Shown here one piece after another: positions 1-11,100 of a DNA stretch of 64,000 nucleotides (positions are counted from its first letter, which is position 1; the number at the start of each line of letters is the position of its first letter). Made by a program: the position numbers and the translations under genes. The DNA is from Rhodanobacteraceae bacterium (GTDB lineage Bacteria > Pseudomonadota > Gammaproteobacteria > Xanthomonadales > SZUA-5), in NCBI GenBank assembly GCA_016713135.1, contig JADJPR010000006.1, positions 90,373-154,372 on the forward strand. The letters are read 5' to 3'. Below the pieces are notes generated by a model. That model was not told the DNA's origin. It did no database searches and worked only from the letters and a program-made list of their open reading frames with translations.

Positions 1-3000
1 GGACGCGCTGAGCAGACGGAACTCGCTGGCACCGCTGCGGGTGATCGTGCCGTTGCGCAGCGTGAGGTCGGTGGTGACCTGCGGCAGGCCGGTGGCACCG
101 GTGTAGTCCGCGAAGGAACTGGTGAGGGTGACGGTCTGGCCGTTGAGGTTGATGATGTCGGCCGTGCCATTGGCGTTCGCGCATTCGATGGCCTGAGTCA
201 ACGTCGCCGGCAGATTGTCCGGCAGCGTGTACGGGAAGCTGATCGCGGCGCAGGGGTCCGCGTCGTCGTTCTGGATCGTGCCGGTGGCGCTGATCGGCGA
301 TCCCACCGTGTAGCCGCTTCCCGAAGCGACGCTCAGGATCACGGTTTCATCCGGTTCGACAGTGGTGTCCCCGGTGGGATCGATGGTGATCGTCGCGGTG
401 CTCGAATTGGACGGGATGACCAGCGTCGCGATTCCACCACCGGTGTAGTCGCCGCCGCTGGTCGCGGTGCCGGCCGTGCCGATATTGACGGTGGTGGCGG
501 TTGGCAGGCTGGGACTGCGGGTGACGGTGTAGGTCAGGTTGCCGGCGCCGTTCTCCAGCACGCTGGCCGGGGTGACTGCGATGCTCACCGTGGGCAGGGT
601 CGAATTGGTCTGCTTCTCGAAGGCGCCGACATCGACGATCGGCGCGGTGCCGCTGCCCGTGTCGGTGACGCCGGTGTCGTTGTAGCGGCGCGGATTGCCA
701 TCCCGATCCAGGGTGGTGCCGCCCGGAATCAGGGCATTGTTGCCGGCGTCGACTGCACTGCTGAGATTGCCGAGCCGATAGTCCCCGAGCGCGTTGGGTG
801 CGGCGGCAGCGCTCTGCGGATTGACAAACGACGGATTCACGCCAACCAGGCTGGACTGGTTGGTGGTGGTACCGCCGATGTCGTTGGTCGCGGGGAATAC
901 CGTGGACTGGTTGCCGAACAGCAGCGTGTTGGAGAGCACTGCCGGCGAGTCACTGTTCTCGTTGCGCAGGCCGCCGCCCTGGTCATTGGTAAGGTTGCTG
1001 GCGATGGTGCTGTTGTTCAGCGTCAGGATCCCGGCATTGTTGTTGTAGATGCCGCCACCCTGCACCCCCCGATTGCCGGAGATCAGCACGTTGGTGATGA
1101 CCACGGTGCCGCCGGTGTTGGCGAGTGCACCGCCCACGCCACCGCCGGCCGTGTTGGTGGAATTGCCGTTCAGCGTGGACCGGATCAGGCTGATGGTGCC
1201 GAAATCGTTGTAGATGGCACCGCCATCGAGTTCAGAAAAATTGCTGCTGATCACGCTGTCGGTGATGTTCAGCGTGCCGCTGTTGAAGACCGCACCGCCA
1301 CCGCCGGCCCCGCCCGGCCCAAAGCCATAACCATTGCTGAGGGTCAGCTGCACCAGGTTCAGCGTGCCGGCCGGCGCCACGTTCACCAGGCGGAACTGGC
1401 TGCCACCGGTGGGTCGGGTCAAGGTGCCGCCGGTCAGGGTCATGCTGCTGGTGACCTGGGGCAGCGCCGTGGCGCCCGCGTAGTCGCCATGGGCGTCGGT
1501 GAACGAGAGCGTCTGGCCATTGAGGTTGATGCTGTCGGCACCTGCACCGTTCGAATTGGCGCATTGCATGGCCTGGCGCAGGTTGGCCACCCGCGCGGCA
1601 TTGTTGGCACCGGTCAGCGTGTAGGGAAATACATAGGCGGCGCAGGGATCCACGAAGGTCAGCACCACGTCGTTGCCGTCGCCGCCGTTGTAGCTGATGG
1701 TCAGACTGACGCCGTTGAACAGCACAGTGCCGCCGTTCGGCAGGCCGGCAAAGGTGCCGGTGATCGCGTCGCTGGCGTCGTTGTCGATCAGCACGAAGCT
1801 CTGCCCGCTGCCGGGCACGAAGGCGCCGGACAGCGCCAACGTGGCGCCGCCCAGATTGACCGTGCCGGTGACGTCGAGCTGGTCGTATTGCGTGGCGACG
1901 GTCGCGCCGGTGATCTCGGCGGCGAAGGTGGCGCCGGCCGTCAGCGCCATGTTGACCGTGTTGAGGCGCCCGGGCGCGCCCTGGCCCGGCGCCAGGGTGC
2001 CGCCGCTCGCCACGCTGGTGGCGCCGCCGAGCGTGCCGGTGCCGGCCAGAGTGGCGCCACTGGCCACGCTGATCGCGCCGGTGCCCACGGAACTGCCGTT
2101 GACTTGCAGCTGGCCGGCCGCAACGGTGGTCGGGCCGACATAGGTGCTGGTGCTGTTCAGCACCAGGGTGCCCGGACCCGATTTGGTCAGGCCGCCGCTG
2201 ACCAGCGGATCGCTGCCGCCGCTCAGGGTCTGGCTGGATGCCACGGTCACGGTCTGGCCGGTGGACACCGTCCAGGTCAGGTTGCCGGCCAGGAAGGCTG
2301 CGGTGCCGAGGCCCAAGCCACTGCCGGCGCTGGGACCCGCGCTGCCGGCCAGGACGGAGCCGCCGCTCATACCGCCGCCGACGACAGTGAGGGTCGCGCC
2401 CTGGCGCACGAACACAGCGCCGCCGAGCCCGGCCCCACCGCCACCGCCCTGGTAGTTGGCGGCGCCGCTGCCGCCGCCGAAGCCGGCTGCGCCACCGTTC
2501 TGCCCTGCACCACCGCCACCTGCGAAGCCGCCGGCACCGCCGGAACCCGCCCCGGCCCCACCGCCACCGCCGCCATAGCCGCCGATGCCACCCACCTGGG
2601 TGTTATTGCCGCCACCCGCGCCGCCACCACCGCCGAAAGCACCGTTGCCGCCTTTCCCGGCGCCGCCAGGAGGGCCAACAACGGTGGCGGTTTCGCCGCC
2701 CGGGCCGCCGCCACCGCCATTCTGATTGGCGCCCGAGCCACCACCGCCGCCGCCGTTTGCGCCGCCAGCACCAACGCCAGTACCCGCCCCCGCGCCGCCG
2801 GCGGTTGCGCCGGCCAACAGGCCAGAACTACCGGCGCCGCCAGACCCGACACCGCCATTGGCGCCCAGGCCCAGGCCACCGCCACCGCCGGCATTGTAGC
2901 TGCCGCCATTGCCACCGTTGCCGCCCATACCGCCACCGCCACCGGAGCCCCCCTCGGCCACGGCCGCGCTGACGTTGCCGCCGTTTCCGCCGGTCGCGCG

Positions 3001-3603
3001 GTTGGTCAGCAACTGCACGTTGCTCAGCGTCGCATTGCCTTCGTTGACGAAGACCGCCCCGCCGAGGCCGGCCCCGCCGCCGCCAGCGCTCCACCCGCCG
3101 TTGATGCTGCTCCCGTTGCCGCCGGCACCGCCGCGCGCATTGCCGTCCTGCAGCGTGAGATTGGAAATGCTCCAGGTCGCGCCGGGGGTGGCGGTCAGTC
3201 CGCTGCCGTCGCTGCCACGCACGCCGAGGAAGAAAATGCGATCCCCCGTGGTGGCGGAGGACGAACCGCCATCGATCACGATGGCACCCTGGCCGCCGTT
3301 GGCGCCGTTGATGCTGATCCCGTTCGGATTGCGCAGCACCGGCAACGCGCCGGCCAGGTTGATGGTGCCGCCGCCGGCAATGTTGAAGGTGATCGTTGCG
3401 GCACTGCCCGATGCATTTGCAGTGTTCAACGCCGCGCGCAGGCTGCCGGCCGGTGGCGACGCCACGTTGTCCGCCAGACTGGTTACCACCTGCGCCGCCA
3501 GCGGCATGCCCAGGGACAGCAGAGCCAGCCCGATGACCAGCCGGCGCAGCCTCACGACCCACAACATCATGCGACCGGAGTGCGACGGCGAGAGATTGTT
3601 CAT
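1..3603 (-). CDS. Exported glycine-rich/PATR/beta-helix/Calx-beta surface protein (3' end outside window)
   Basis: The frame is open from the ATG at 3603 to the window edge, 1201 codons with no stop. The N-terminus is basic then hydrophobic (RRLVIGLALLSLGMPLAA), which fits a signal peptide ending near residue 37. A parallel beta-helix-like segment follows, with very Gly-rich stretches (GGxGG runs) at about residues 150-400. An autotransporter-associated beta-strand (PATR) motif lies near residue 465 (GLTKSGPGTLVLN). A second repeat region with CSLREA/choice-of-anchor-Q style sequence follows (IDSV..GNST..GGGIYNNN), then a Calx-beta-like unit near residues 1000-1090 (VSIAVTPASVLENGAG). It is probably secreted and surface-attached. 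No catalytic motif was seen. The start is chosen because the signal peptide begins there, but the ribosome site is weak, so Met12 or Met13 is possible. Confidence 0.8.
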   Translation of the reverse strand, partial: MNNLSPSHSGRMMLWVVRLRRLVIGLALLSLGMPLAAQVVTSLADNVASPPAGSLRAALNTANASGSAATITFNIAGGGTINLAGALPVLRNPNGISINGANGGQGAIVIDGGSSSATTGDRIFFLGVRGSDGSGLTATPGATWSISNLTLQDGNARGGAGGNGSSINGGWSAGGGGAGLGGAVFVNEGNATLSNVQLLTNRATGGNGGNVSAAVAEGGSGGGGGMGGNGGNGGSYNAGGGGGLGLGANGGVGSGGAGSSGLLAGATAGGAGAGTGVGAGGANGGGGGGSGANQNGGGGGPGGETATVVGPPGGAGKGGNGAFGGGGGAGGGNNTQVGGIGGYGGGGGGAGAGSGGAGGFAGGGGAGQNGGAAGFGGGSGAANYQGGGGGAGLGGAVFVRQGATLTVVGGGMSGGSVLAGSAGPSAGSGLGLGTAAFLAGNLTWTVSTGQTVTVASSQTLSGGSDPLVSGGLTKSGPGTLVLNSTSTYVGPTTVAAGQLQVNGSSVGTGAISVASGATLAGTGTLGGATSVASGGTLAPGQGAPGRLNTVNMALTAGATFAAEITGATVATQYDQLDVTGTVNLGGATLALSGAFVPGSGQSFVLIDNDASDAITGTFAGLPNGGTVLFNGVSLTISYNGGDGNDVVLTFVDPCAAYVFPYTLTGANNAARVANLRQAMQCANSNGAGADSINLNGQTLSFTDAHGDYAGATALPQVTSSMTLTGGTLTRPTGGSQFRLVNVAPAGTLNLVQLTLSNGYGFGPGGAGGGGAVFNSGTLNITDSVISSNFSELDGGAIYNDFGTISLIRSTLNGNSTNTAGGGVGGALANTGGTVVITNVLISGNRGVQGGGIYNNNAGILTLNNSTIASNLTNDQGGGLRNENSDSPAVLSNTLLFGNQSTVFPATNDIGGTTTNQSSLVGVNPSFVNPQSAAAAPNALGDYRLGNLSSAVDAGNNALIPGGTTLDRDGNPRRYNDTGVTDTGSGTAPIVDVGAFEKQTNSTLPTVSIAVTPASVLENGAGNLTYTVTRSPSLPTATTVNIGTAGTATSGGDYTGGGIATLVIPSNSSTATITIDPTGDTTVEPDETVILSVASGSGYTVGSPISATGTIQNDDADPCAAISFPYTLPDNLPATLTQAIECANANGTADIINLNGQTVTLTSSFADYTGATGLPQVTTDLTLRNGTITRSGASEFRLLSAS

Positions 3604-3848
3604 TTGCGGCAAGCCCTGAATGGCGAACGGGTCGGCAGGCGAATTGCCACGCGGCAACTGCGTGGCGCCCGGGAGCATGAACTCAGGCGCGAATCGGACA
3701 TAGACAGGATTCGGCCATCGACAGGCACAAATCGGACTTTTGCATCGGTTTGCGCAGGGCAGCGCGCCAAGCGGCCAGCTGTGAACAGCTCCAAGCCGGC
3801 TGCCGAGCGGCGCGGCGGGCGTGACGCTCAGCGCTGGGTCGTTGACGT

Positions 3849-6800
3849 TCAGACCTCGCCGAACTGGGCGCGGTACAGCCGATACAGATAGCTCGGGTTG
3901 TCGAACCCACATTGGCGACCCGCTTCGGCGAGCGTCTGGCAGCTGCCACTGCTGATCAGTTCACGAACCGAGTTCAGTCGCTGCACGCGTAACCAGACGA
4001 TCGGCGACAAACCGGTTAGATCAGTCACTCTTCGCCGTAGTTGTCGATCCGACAAGTGTGCAGCGTCGGACCACTCAGCGACCCCGAAGGCAGGATCGGC
4101 CATCCGCTGGCGCACGATCTGCAGGATCGGGTCGTCAAGATGGGCGATGGCGTTCGCGGGTGCAGCCGGCCGCGCTGCGGCACCCTGCTGCTGCGGCCAA
4201 TAGCGTCGAATCTCGGCGATCAGCTCGGAGAGCTCGAATGGCTTCGTGATCCAGGTGACCGCGCCCGCGTCGATTCCGGCATCGCGATCCATCAGCGTTG
4301 ATTTCGCCGAGATCAGGATCACCGGCAGTGCGGCAAATTCCGGCATGGCCTTCAAGGTCCGGCACAGCGCCACGCCATCCATGCCTGGCAGCTTGACGTC
4401 GCTGACCAGCACGCGCACGTCACCACGCTGCATCTCCGCCATCGCCAGCTCGGCCGTGGCCACCGTGCGCACCGCAAAGAACTCGGCCAGCCGTTCGCTC
4501 AGGTACGCCGCCAGTTCGGGGTGATCCTCGACCAGCAGAATGCCGCCATCCTGTCCTGAAGCGATCAGCGGCAGACCCGCTTCATCGGGGGTTTCCAGCA
4601 CCACCTCGTCTAGGGCAATGTGCGCACTGCCGAGCGGGAGATCCAGCCAGAACACGGTACCTTCGGCGGCGTCGACCGACGTGCCGATGCGACCGCCATG
4701 CAACTCGGTCAATTCGCGCGCCAACGCCAGACCGATGCCCAGGCCTTCGCGCCCAGCGCGCGGTGGACCGTCGGCGCGAAAGAATCGATCGAACAGCGAA
4801 TCGGCCAGTTCGGGGGGGTAGCCCGGCCCGCGGTCAGCCACGCCGATGTGGACGCGGTCGCCGTGCGCGTCGATATCGATGCTGACGCGAACGGCCGTAT
4901 GGCTCGGCGCGTATTTCAGCGCGTTGTCCAGGAGATTGCCGAGGATGGTGGTCAGGTGATCGGCGTCGGCGTAGACCGGCAGGCTGCTGACCCCGCTGTG
5001 CAATACCACTTGCACCTGATGTTGCTCGGTGATTGGCGCAAATCCGGCGATGACCTTTTTCGCCCAGGCGACGAGGTCGATTCGGCGCACCTTGAGGCGC
5101 AACTGCCCACCCTCGGCCTGCACCAGCCCGACCAGTTGCTCGACCAGATGGCTCAGGCGCTCGGTTTGCTGCAGCGGCAATTGCAGACGTTGCCGATCAG
5201 TGGACGGAAGGCTCCGCGGGCCTTCCATCAGCTCTCGCAGCGGCAGCTTGATCAGCATCAGCGGGGTGCGCAACTCGTGGCTGACGTCCGCCAGAAGTCG
5301 GATACGGAATCGGTCGAGGGCCTGAAGCCGTGCGGTCTGCTCGGCGAGCTTGCGATTGCGAACTTCGATCTCCCCATGGGTCACCGCCAGATCGCCGTGC
5401 ACTTGCGCCAGCTCAACCAGGGTGGCTTCCACACGCTCCTTTTCGGCGCTGAGTTCCTGAGTCCGCAGGCGCACCTGGGCATCGAGGTCTTTGGCACGCT
5501 GGCGCAATCGACTCACGCGCCATTGGGCCAGTCCGGCCATCAGCAGCAGGCAGCCGAGGCCCAGCAACCAGCGAAACTCGCGGGTCTCATGCCAGTAAGC
5601 GGGCACGGTGAATTCGAGTGCCACGGGATCTTGCGACCAGAAGCCGTCGCTGTTGCCGGCCACCACGTCGAGGCGATAGTGGTTTGGCGCCAGCGCCGCG
5701 AATGCGGCTACCCGGCGGGTGCCTGCATCGGTCCAGTCGCGGTCGACCGGATGCAACCGGTAGCGGAAGCGCACTTCGGCACCGGCGTGCAGATCGGCGG
5801 CGTTGTAGCGCACCTGCACCGAACGCATCCCGATTGGCAGCCGCTGTTGGTCGAGTTTGACCGGCGAGCCCTGACTGTCGACGCCATCGATGACCGCCCG
5901 CGGGGCCGAGCGCCGCAAGGGCAACTTCCCCGGATCGACGCGCACGACGCCGCGCTGCGACGGAAACCAGATGCGCCCGACGGTGTCGACGGCGGCAGCG
6001 GGCTGCACACCGCCATTGCCCTCCAGTTCGGTCAGGCCGTCGGCGAGGCCCAGGGTCAGCGGCGACAGGAAGCGGCTGCGCCCCTCCAGAAACTCGGTCA
6101 GGCCGGTACGGGTCAGGCGGAAGATGCCCTGGTTGCTGTTGACCCACAGATTGCCACTGGCGTCCTCGACCACCGCATGCGGGCTGTTCGAAGGCAAGCC
6201 AGCAGCGCGACCGATGAACCGTGCGCGACTGCCCGTGGCGTCATCAGCATCGATGCGCACCAATCCGCGACCTTCGGTGCAGCCCCACAGTGTACCGTCT
6301 CTGGCGCGGAACAGGCCGCGCACCGGCAAGCCAGCCAACAGCGCGCTCGCGACTGCATGCACGCCGCCGGCATCGATCCGCCAAAGGCCCTGGTGACTGG
6401 CCAGATGCACGCTGCCGTCCGAACCGTGCAGGATGGCGTTGACGCGTACGACACTATCCCCGGGCCCTATGCGCTGCCACTGTTCGCCATCCTGGCGCCA
6501 CGCACCGGCACCGCCACCCACCCAGAGTCGATCATCGGACGCAAAGCTGAGCGCGAGGATCTGCTGCTCCTGGAGCGGCGGCGGCAGCGCGACGGGCTGG
6601 AAGCGTTCGCTGTCGGCGGCTTTGCGATACAGACCCGGGGCGAACGTCGCAGCGTAGATGCTCTGGTCGGGCGCCACGGATACCACCCAGGGGTTGAGCC
6701 CCGGCAGGCCTGACTCCAGGCCGTAGGTGCGTACCGTTCCGTCGGTTGCGACGTGCTGGAGGCCGCCACCGAGGCTGCCCAGCCACATGCTGCCGTCGCC

Positions 6801-7916
6801 AGCCTCGGACACTGCGTAGATGTTGTCATTGACCATCGAGTTGTCGACATTGAGCAGATCGACGCGCGTCGGGTACAGGGCGTACAGGCCGTCGCGCAGC
6901 GTGCTGACCCAGACGCTGCCGGCGCTGTCGAAATGCAGATCGCGCACTTCCCCACGACTTTTCAGCTGTGCGACCTCGCCGCGGTACAGATCTCCGTCGT
7001 GGGAGCGCCACAGCGTTCCGTCTGGTGCGAGCCAACTGCGCGAACCCGTCAGCGATGGCGGGCCGACACGCACAGCTGTGGATAAGCCGGGGTCGACGCG
7101 ATACAAGCCGAGATCGGAACCGACCCAGATGCCGGTATTCGGGTCGGCGCGCATTTGCACCACGATGATTCGGTTGCCGTCGGGGGTCGTTACCGGGTCA
7201 CCGCCGTCGGCCGTTACCCGCAGCAGATCGAGATCGGTGGCCAACAGCAGTTCACCGGCGTCGGTGGCGACGGCGAGCGGCGTTTCCGCCAGCCTGGGCC
7301 GCAGCACCAGATCGGGATCGGCGTAGACCAGGCGATGACCGTTGGCGTCATCGAGGTACACGCCCTCATGGTGGACCACCAGCCACAGCGCGCCGTCGCC
7401 CGCACTGAGCGCAAGTGCGACCTGGCCAGGCGAGGCGAATTGTTTGCGCAGAGAGAACTTGCCCTGGCCGTCCGGACAGAACCAGCCGCGATTCAGCGTC
7501 AGGCAGAGGGTCGACGGATCAACATAATGAATGGGGGATTCAGGATCTGCGGAATCCGGGCGGATGCGTGTGATCCCGGACGAATGCACGGCGAGGAGTT
7601 CACCGCGTGAAGACAGGGCATACACGCGCCGCGCGGAATCAGCATGCAGCGAATTGATCCGGTTGCCCGACATGTCGGGATTGCTGGCGGCGTCGTAGAC
7701 GGTGAACTCGCGACCGTCGAAGCGTGCCAGGCCGTCGTGCGTCGCTACCCACAGGAATCCGTCGGCGTCGATGCGTGCCGCGCTGGCGCTGGCCACCGGC
7801 AGGCCCTCGGTGGAACTCAGATGGCGGACCACCATCGGTCGACCCAACGCCCCGGAGCAGACCAGCAGCGATCCAAGCATCAGGCCGATCCGATCTCGTG
7901 GGCCGAAGCACCGCAT
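3849..7916 (-). CDS. Hybrid two-component sensor kinase/response regulator with AraC-type DNA-binding domain
   Basis: This 1355-residue protein joins a whole signalling chain in one polypeptide (HTCS layout). A short N-terminal export signal precedes a periplasmic two-component-regulator propeller (repeats such as DGFLWVATHDGLARFDG and GNLWVNSNQGIFRL) and a Y_Y_Y-like domain near 690-770. One membrane helix lies at about 781-800. A coiled linker leads to HisKA (SHELRTP, phospho-acceptor His880) and HATPase (N box DNALKYAP, G box GLGIGLAL). A receiver follows from 1126 (VSDVKLPGMDG, Asp1173), and the last 94 residues are an AraC helix-turn-helix (CGFDNPSYLYRLYR). All key residues are present. 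It probably senses an extracellular ligand and binds DNA. Its neighbours are exported giants rather than carbohydrate enzymes, so its target is unknown. Confidence 0.93.
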   Translation of the reverse strand: MRCFGPRDRIGLMLGSLLVCSGALGRPMVVRHLSSTEGLPVASASAARIDADGFLWVATHDGLARFDGREFTVYDAASNPDMSGNRINSLHADSARRVYALSSRGELLAVHSSGITRIRPDSADPESPIHYVDPSTLCLTLNRGWFCPDGQGKFSLRKQFASPGQVALALSAGDGALWLVVHHEGVYLDDANGHRLVYADPDLVLRPRLAETPLAVATDAGELLLATDLDLLRVTADGGDPVTTPDGNRIIVVQMRADPNTGIWVGSDLGLYRVDPGLSTAVRVGPPSLTGSRSWLAPDGTLWRSHDGDLYRGEVAQLKSRGEVRDLHFDSAGSVWVSTLRDGLYALYPTRVDLLNVDNSMVNDNIYAVSEAGDGSMWLGSLGGGLQHVATDGTVRTYGLESGLPGLNPWVVSVAPDQSIYAATFAPGLYRKAADSERFQPVALPPPLQEQQILALSFASDDRLWVGGGAGAWRQDGEQWQRIGPGDSVVRVNAILHGSDGSVHLASHQGLWRIDAGGVHAVASALLAGLPVRGLFRARDGTLWGCTEGRGLVRIDADDATGSRARFIGRAAGLPSNSPHAVVEDASGNLWVNSNQGIFRLTRTGLTEFLEGRSRFLSPLTLGLADGLTELEGNGGVQPAAAVDTVGRIWFPSQRGVVRVDPGKLPLRRSAPRAVIDGVDSQGSPVKLDQQRLPIGMRSVQVRYNAADLHAGAEVRFRYRLHPVDRDWTDAGTRRVAAFAALAPNHYRLDVVAGNSDGFWSQDPVALEFTVPAYWHETREFRWLLGLGCLLLMAGLAQWRVSRLRQRAKDLDAQVRLRTQELSAEKERVEATLVELAQVHGDLAVTHGEIEVRNRKLAEQTARLQALDRFRIRLLADVSHELRTPLMLIKLPLRELMEGPRSLPSTDRQRLQLPLQQTERLSHLVEQLVGLVQAEGGQLRLKVRRIDLVAWAKKVIAGFAPITEQHQVQVVLHSGVSSLPVYADADHLTTILGNLLDNALKYAPSHTAVRVSIDIDAHGDRVHIGVADRGPGYPPELADSLFDRFFRADGPPRAGREGLGIGLALARELTELHGGRIGTSVDAAEGTVFWLDLPLGSAHIALDEVVLETPDEAGLPLIASGQDGGILLVEDHPELAAYLSERLAEFFAVRTVATAELAMAEMQRGDVRVLVSDVKLPGMDGVALCRTLKAMPEFAALPVILISAKSTLMDRDAGIDAGAVTWITKPFELSELIAEIRRYWPQQQGAAARPAAPANAIAHLDDPILQIVRQRMADPAFGVAEWSDAAHLSDRQLRRRVTDLTGLSPIVWLRVQRLNSVRELISSGSCQTLAEAGRQCGFDNPSYLYRLYRAQFGEV

Positions 7917-8095
7917 TCAAAACCTGGTCATCTGCAGAGCGGCCGATCATGCCATAGGGGTCAAAGGCCCACGGAAAGCGCAACGCTCGGTCCTGCCCAG
8001 TGAACGCAACGGCGCTGCGAACACCCGGCAACGGGGTGGGATTTCGTTGGTCGGTGTGCGGCGAAGTCGTTCCCCGGCGGCGCTTGAGGCGAGCA

Positions 8096-8128
8096 CCCGG
8101 TGTACGCGATGGAGCCGCGTACACCGGG
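8096..8128. terminator. Perfect 13-bp inverted repeat downstream of the Calx-beta giant
   Basis: The arms CCCGGTGTACGCG (8096-8108) and CGCGTACACCGGG (8116-8128) are exact reverse complements around a 7-base loop. The repeat lies 61 bases after the stop of the minus-strand giant gene. No T-tract follows on the minus strand, so it may act as a 3' stabilising hairpin or a factor-dependent end rather than a classic intrinsic terminator. Confidence 0.6.
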
Positions 8129-8189
8129 CTGCGGGACAGGCTTTCGTAGGCCAGGGTTCGGCGAAGGCGTTCCACGGCGCTGCGGCCGC

Positions 8190-11100
8190 TCAGCGCAGCG
8201 CCGCCGTCTCCACCAGCCAGCCCGCCGCCGTCTGCCGCGCGGTCCAGCTCAGGCTCGGCTCGCCGGGCAGCGCCGTCCACGCGCCGAGGCGCAGGCGGCC
8301 GTTGCCGGCGCGCTGCGCCACCGCGTACTGGATCGTGGCCTCGTTCAGTCGCGCGTAGACACGCACCGCCTCGCCCTGCGCGTCTCGCAGGCGGAATGCG
8401 ACGCTGGCTTCGTCGCCAAGCGAGCGCCCGAGGGCCAGCGCCGGGATGCGCACGCTGCCGGTGGGCGCGTTCACCTGCGGGTCCTCGAAGCCATTGGCGA
8501 ACAGCCCGTCGAGCAAATCGGTGTCGGTCGCGCTGTTGTTGCCCAGCACCGGATCCTCGATGGTGGTGTCCGCCGGCAGGGTGATCGCCGCGGTGTTGGC
8601 GATGCTCGCCGGGCTGCCGTCCACGTTGCCGTAGAAGGTCAAGTTCAGCAGGCCGCCGACCGGGAAGCTGGCGATGGTGACATCCAGGTTGCCCGTGCCG
8701 CCGGTCACCGGACAGGCCACACCACCAGAGGCGTCGCAGGTCCAGGTCACGTCGATCAGGCCGGCCGGGATGGCGTCGGTGATGCGGATATTCGCCGCCG
8801 CGTCCGGCCCAAGGTTGCGCACGATCACCGAGTAGACCAGCAGATCGCCGGGCTCGTAAGTCGGCACGCCGTCGCTCTTGGTCAGCGACAGATCCGACAA
8901 CGCATACACCAAGGTCTGCGCATTGCCCGCGCCGCTGCTGCTCGAGCCGCTGAAGTTGCCATCGCCGGCGTAACTGGCGCTCACCGTGCGGTTGCCGAGG
9001 GCGTCGAAGCTCAGGTCGCAAGCGGTCGCCGGCAGCGTGGCCGTGCAGCTGGCCGATCCGCTGCTCAGGGTCACCGTACCGGTCGGCGTGCCCGCACCCG
9101 GCGCGTTGACGCTGAGGGCGAAGCTGAAGCTCGTCGGCTGGTTGATCCGGCTACGGGTCGGGCCGGTGACGCTGATGCTGGTGCTGGCCGGATCGACCTG
9201 GTGGCTGGTGGTGCCGCTGCTGTCGCCGAAGGCCGTGGTCGCGGCGGTGTAGCTCGCGGTCAGGGTCTTGGCGCCGGCGGTGGTGCTGGTCAGGGCGCAG
9301 CTCGCCGTCGCGTTCGGCGCGGTGCCTGCCGTCAGCGTCACCGGACCGCAGCTCGCGCTGCCGTCGCTGATGGTCACCGTGCCGCTGGGCGACAGCGTCT
9401 GCGCCGCCACCGTGACGCTCACCGTGTACGGCTGGCCGACCACGGACGGATCGGGCAGGTCGGAGGTGATCGTGGTCGTGGTCGGCTGCTGGTCGTCGTC
9501 CTCGATGGTGCCGGTGCCGGTCAGCATGCCTGGCGTGGCATTGGCGATGCCGGTCAGCTCGACGCTGAAGGTCTCGTTGCCTTCGAAGGTGGTGTTGCCG
9601 TTGATCGTCACCGGAATGGTCAGGCTGCTATCGCCGGCCGGAATGGTCAGGCTGCCGGACGGGATGGCCACGTAGTCGTTGTCCGCCACCGTCGCGCTGC
9701 CATCGGCCGTGGCCCGCGTGAAGCTCACATCGCGACCGGAGACCGCCGACAGGCTGACCGTGAAGGTCATCGTGCTGGTGCCGGCATCGCCTTCAGGCTG
9801 GCTCGGGCTGGTGATCGACAGCGTCGGCGTGGCGTCATCGTCGAGGATGGTGCCGGTGGCCACCGCGGTACCGAGCGTCACGTCGCCGGTGGCGGTCAGG
9901 CCCGAGAGCGTCAGCGTGTAGGTCTCGTCGTCCTCGTCCAGCGCGTCGCTGGCGATGGCCACGTTGACCGTTTGCGCGGTGGTGCTGCTGGCCGGGAAGC
10001 TGACCGTGGCGCCGCTGATCGGCGTGTAGTCGGCCGCGGTCGCGGTGCCGTTGGCGCTGTTCAGCGTCAGGGTCACGCCCGAAGCCACCGGGTTGCTCAG
10101 GGTCACGCTGAAGGCCATCGGGGTGCTGCCTTCCAACTGGCTGAGCGCCGCCGGCGCGAAGTTCACCACCGCGCTGTCGTTGTCCGTGATGGCCACGCTG
10201 ATCGCCGGCAGCGCCTGGCTGTAGTTCGGGTCGCTGCTGGTGACCGACTGGTTGATGCTCGCGGTGTGCGGGCCTTCGACCACACTGTCGTCGGTGGCGG
10301 TGACGGTCACGGTCTGCGGCACGTTCCAGTTGGCCGGTGTGAAGGTCAGGCCCGGCGGCGCCAGGCTGATCTGGGCGGTGGTCGACAGCACCACAGTCAC
10401 ATTGCCCGTCGGCTCGCTCTGCAGCACCACGGTGTAGCTGTCGGTGGCAGCGCCCTCGGTCACGGCGGTGTTGCCGCCGGACTCGGTCACGGTCACGCCG
10501 GCAGTGTCGTTGTCTGTGACCTGGACGCTGACTGCGGGCACCACGAAGTTGTTGTAGTTGCTGTCGCCGCTGGTGACCGCAAAGCTCACCGAACCGGTGT
10601 GCGGGCTGGCTTCGTCGATGTCGTCGTCGATGGCCGTCACGGTCACCGGTTGCGGCGTGTCCCAGTTGGCGCTGGTGAAGGTCAGCGAGGATGGCGTCGT
10701 CGTCACCTGGCTGCCGGTCAGCGCGATGCTCACGTCGGCCGTCGGCTGGCTGGTCAGCACCACCGTGTAGCTGTCCGTAGCGCCGCCCTCGGTGACGGCG
10801 GTGCCGCCGCTCTCGGTGATGGTCACGCCCGGGGTGTCGTTGTCGGTGATGCTGACGGTGGTCGCTGCGCGGCCGAGGGTGATGTTGGGCGTGACGAAGC
10901 CATTGCCCAAGGTCAGGTCGAAGGCCTCGCCAGCCTCGCTGATCGCGTCGTCGATCAGGTTGGCGGTCGCGTTCAGCGCCGCGCCGTTCAGCGCGCCAGC
11001 GGGGAAGCTCAGGCTGCTGGTCGCCAGCGTGAAGTCCTCGGGCTCGGTCGCGGTGCCTTCGGTGAAGCCCACCGGCACCACGATGGCGTTCTGCAGGCTC

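Noticed and set aside
2450..2960. Possible tandem DNA repeat or CRISPR-like array
   Set aside because: The periodicity is that of Gly codons inside a coding frame; there are no constant repeat units or spacers.
1489..6713. Long plus-strand frames opposite the PATR protein and the sensor kinase (1489-3891, 4620-6713)
   Set aside because: They are antisense shadows of genes with full motifs; no family sequence is present.
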